Below, piece by piece: positions 8,337-12,225 of a stretch of 12,225 nucleotides of DNA. Below the pieces are notes generated by a model that made no database searches, was not told the DNA's origin, and saw only the letters and a list, made by a program, of their open reading frames with translations. The first letter of the stretch is position 1; the number at the start of each line of letters is the position of its first letter. The stretch comes from Phoronis ovalis (Eukaryota; Phoronida; Phoronidae): assembly GCA_028565635.1 (NCBI GenBank), contig JAOXYB010028678.1:2974-15198 (forward strand), read 5' to 3'. A program made the position numbers and the translations under genes.

Positions 8337-8351
8337 TGTGACTCAGTCACA
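8337..8351. promoter_or_regulatory. Perfect palindrome containing an AP-1 consensus
   Basis: The 15-mer TGTGACTCAGTCACA has exact seven-base arms around a central C and includes TGACTCA, the AP-1/TRE consensus. It lies just left of a duplicated repeat, so it may be repeat sequence rather than a working enhancer. Confidence 0.35.
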
Positions 8352-8378
8352 AAGTATATTATGTGATAATTCGGAAAG

Positions 8379-8636
8379 TACTGGACCGATTTCAATGAAA
8401 GTTAATTGGATCAAGTGGGGGAGCAAGATATTTGCTAGGTTTTGGAGATGCATATCTAAAGTGAAAAAGCTGGCAGTCATCTTGGATTCAAAATGGCTGC
8501 CATGTAAAAACATAATTATATTCTTTGATAACTTAGAAATTACTGGACCCGAGGCTGGACTGCTATCAAAGAAATTAGGATATCAGAATGTGAAGATTTG
8601 GCGGCCATCTTGAATCCGAAAATGGTTGCTATGTCA
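8379..8636. repeat. Diverged direct duplication with palindromic YY1-like motifs
   Basis: Two related copies follow each other. Copy A starts TACTGGACCGA (8379) and ends in TGGCAGTCAT...ATGGCTGCCA (8471-8502). Copy B starts TACTGGACCCGA (8541) and ends in TGGCGGCCAT...ATGGTTGCTA (8599-8631). Each end is an inverted repeat around CTTGRATYC. The offset falls from 162 to 128 bases, so an internal deletion separates them. The GGCGGCCATCTT core resembles a YY1 site. I take it as a family of dispersed repeats rather than coding DNA. Confidence 0.6.
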
Positions 8637-9123
8637 ACAACTGTGTTGGAAGTTATAATGACTTGATGTCGCCTTGCGACATTATGCAATCTAGTTTTAT
8701 TTACAAAATGTGAACATTCTGATACCTGTCTGGCATTGTAAAGTGTGATAACATTATATATTGACAAATATAGGTGCCAAAATTATGCTCACAAGAAATG
8801 TATGCAATAACATGTATCACTTGTAAATTGCTTGCAATATTTGTTGTACATAAATTGTATGCAAGACGAATTCTGACCAAATCCTTTTTATTGCTTTAGT
8901 CTGTAAAAATGCAAAGATAAATTCAAAGAAATTATGCAATACAGTATTACCATTTTGTAAATTATTTTTTTTGTATTCTGAGCAGCATCAGCCATTTCAA
9001 GCCTCACTATGGACAAACGGGGGCAACTCTGTACGTCACTCTGGAATTTTGTACTGTCATCAAAATGACATCTGTGTAACCTGATGACATCATATTTCGA
9101 TGTTTTGAACAATTGCAAAAATT

Positions 9124-9155
9124 TAACCTTTGACCTCTGAACGATCTTTTGACCT
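9124..9155 (-). promoter_or_regulatory. DR1-like nuclear-receptor sites
   Basis: On the minus strand, 9136-9124 reads AGGTCAAAGGTTA, a direct repeat of AGGTCA-like half-sites with one-base spacing (HNF4/RXR type). A further AGGTCA half-site (TGACCT at 9150-9155 on plus) lies 13 bases away. It is in intergenic DNA downstream of both genes, and such words also occur in dispersed repeats, so function is unproven. Confidence 0.35.
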
Positions 9156-9241
9156 CAACAATGGCCTGCCACAAGGGATGTCACATCTTAAGTCTCTACA
9201 CCTGTCTATCTGCAATTCATAACTCTTCGAAAATTGGAAAC

Positions 9242-9276
9242 GAGAAAGAAAGAACATATTCAGAAAGAAAGAAAGA
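9242..9276. repeat. Interrupted (GAAA)n microsatellite
   Basis: Two short GAAA runs (about 9244-9254 and 9263-9276) are separated by CATATTCA. This is simple sequence, too short to be informative beyond marking a repeat-rich zone. Confidence 0.7.
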
Positions 9277-9370
9277 TAATGTACAAACCCTATAGGACAG
9301 TTAGTTGTCCTTCATTAAATTGGTAATTTGTCCAGTCCACGAGTTATCTATCATTCAATAAAAGTTGAGC

Positions 9371-9400
9371 AGGGGGGTTCCGAGGGGGATGTGCCCCCCT
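9371..9400. repeat. G/C-rich hairpin in a likely mobile-element fragment
   Basis: AGGGGGG (9371-9377) pairs exactly with CCCCCCT (9394-9400) around a 16-base loop that holds another GGGGG run, in otherwise A/T-rich DNA. The 11-mer CAGGGGGGTTC here recurs exactly at 11573-11583 inside the SPR intron, suggesting both derive from one dispersed repeat family. Confidence 0.5.
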
Positions 9401-9868
9401 TGTAAGGCCGGGAGAATGTAGAGAGAAGACAATAAGACTTAAGAATTTTTTAAGAACCAACACCCAGAATATGTCATTTTGTCTCCTGGGCGGTCAAGGG
9501 ATTGTTACCAAAATATTTCAGAAGGAAAGCCTACAATATGCCAATGCTTGAACGATGTGTTATGAAACATTTGTGTTTGTTAGATTTTTTTATATTTTAA
9601 GGTGGCAGTGCCATTACAGTTGTGGGAAGGAATTTATAAATATACCCTGTATTAGTAGCCTTGAATGAACAATACCACAGACTAAGTCTGCTCTGTCTCA
9701 TTTGTTGCACTCACATTTCAATTTCAGAGCCTGAGATAAACATCTAAGTTCAGAAAATAGTCCTGCCAATGGATAGACGCATCCAGATGCTTGCTGGAAA
9801 ACTATGCAGAACATACAACGATTTGGATCTTTCAATATTGCTGTGATATTAATTAAGCAAAGAAAAAC

Positions 9869-12151
<2,283 letters not shown>

Positions 12152-12225
12152 CTGAAAATAGATCTTTGACGCGTATTAATATGTCTTTTTTCTCTTTCTT
12201 TTTGTTTTTGCCCCTGGGCAGCTAT

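Larger units (their letters stand above)
8158..9868. other. Convergent intergenic region, repeat-bearing, no gene
   Basis: This lies between the 3' ends of the LRRC74-like gene (+) and SPR (-). The short open frames here (for instance 8311-8613 plus; 8540-8767 and 8888-9118 minus) show no domain or family resemblance, and the first overlaps a duplicated repeat. Content is listed separately: AP-1-like palindrome, diverged duplication, nuclear-receptor-like sites, GAAA microsatellite and G/C hairpin. No canonical poly(A) signal for SPR was found close to its stop. Confidence 0.6.

Noticed and set aside
8311-8613. Plus-strand open frame of 100 codons
   Set aside because: It runs across both copies of a diverged non-coding duplication and shows no domain.
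8888-9118. Minus-strand open frame of 76 codons between the convergent genes
   Set aside because: Low-complexity translation, no domain, no splice or promoter context.
12185-12221. Long plus-strand pyrimidine tract ending in GGGCAG, like a strong 3' splice site
   Set aside because: It is in what should be an SPR intron on the opposite strand, and only four bases follow in the window, so no exon can be assessed.

Overview
The window looks like nuclear DNA of an invertebrate metazoan. It is AT-rich, its genes are cut into short exons by GT-AG introns of roughly 190 to 1000 bp, and the proteins encoded are animal families. I cannot name the phylum from the sequence. There are no bacterial operons, tRNA, rRNA or CRISPR arrays. 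The three protein genes are independent eukaryotic neighbours with no obvious shared pathway.

Layout: (1) Positions 75-209 (+) are the last coding exon of PSMC1/Rpt2, an ATPase subunit of the 26S proteasome; the rest of the gene lies to the left. The 3' splice site and first codons of this exon are duplicated 52 bp upstream. (2) Positions about 256-2100 are AT-rich non-coding DNA with small hairpins and one less AT-rich, repeat-like block (about 890-1190). (3) Positions 2528-8156 (+) hold a complete LRRC74-type gene, reconstructed here as 12 coding exons (581 codons) plus a possible 39-nt cassette exon. It encodes an acidic N-terminus, nine 28-residue leucine-rich repeats, a pair of degenerate EF-hands, a charged helical segment and a Ser-rich basic tail. 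A non-coding 5' exon ending at 2110 is likely. (4) Positions 8157-9868 are non-coding DNA between two convergent genes, with a diverged duplicated repeat, nuclear-receptor-like half-sites, a GAAA microsatellite and a G/C-rich hairpin. (5) Positions 9869 to about 12151 (-) hold the 3' part of a sepiapterin reductase gene (SPR, tetrahydrobiopterin synthesis): three exons carrying the catalytic Ser and the YxxxK pair. The middle exon has an apparent 1-nt frameshift. Its first visible intron contains a roughly 280-bp element with imperfect terminal inverted repeats and a 14-G run.

The observations most worth following are the SPR frameshift, the duplicated PSMC1 splice acceptor, the 28-residue register of the LRR introns, the loss of position-12 Glu in both EF-hands, the DxDxDG micro-exon candidate, and the intronic inverted-repeat element. 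I see no clear evidence of a wholly new biological system.
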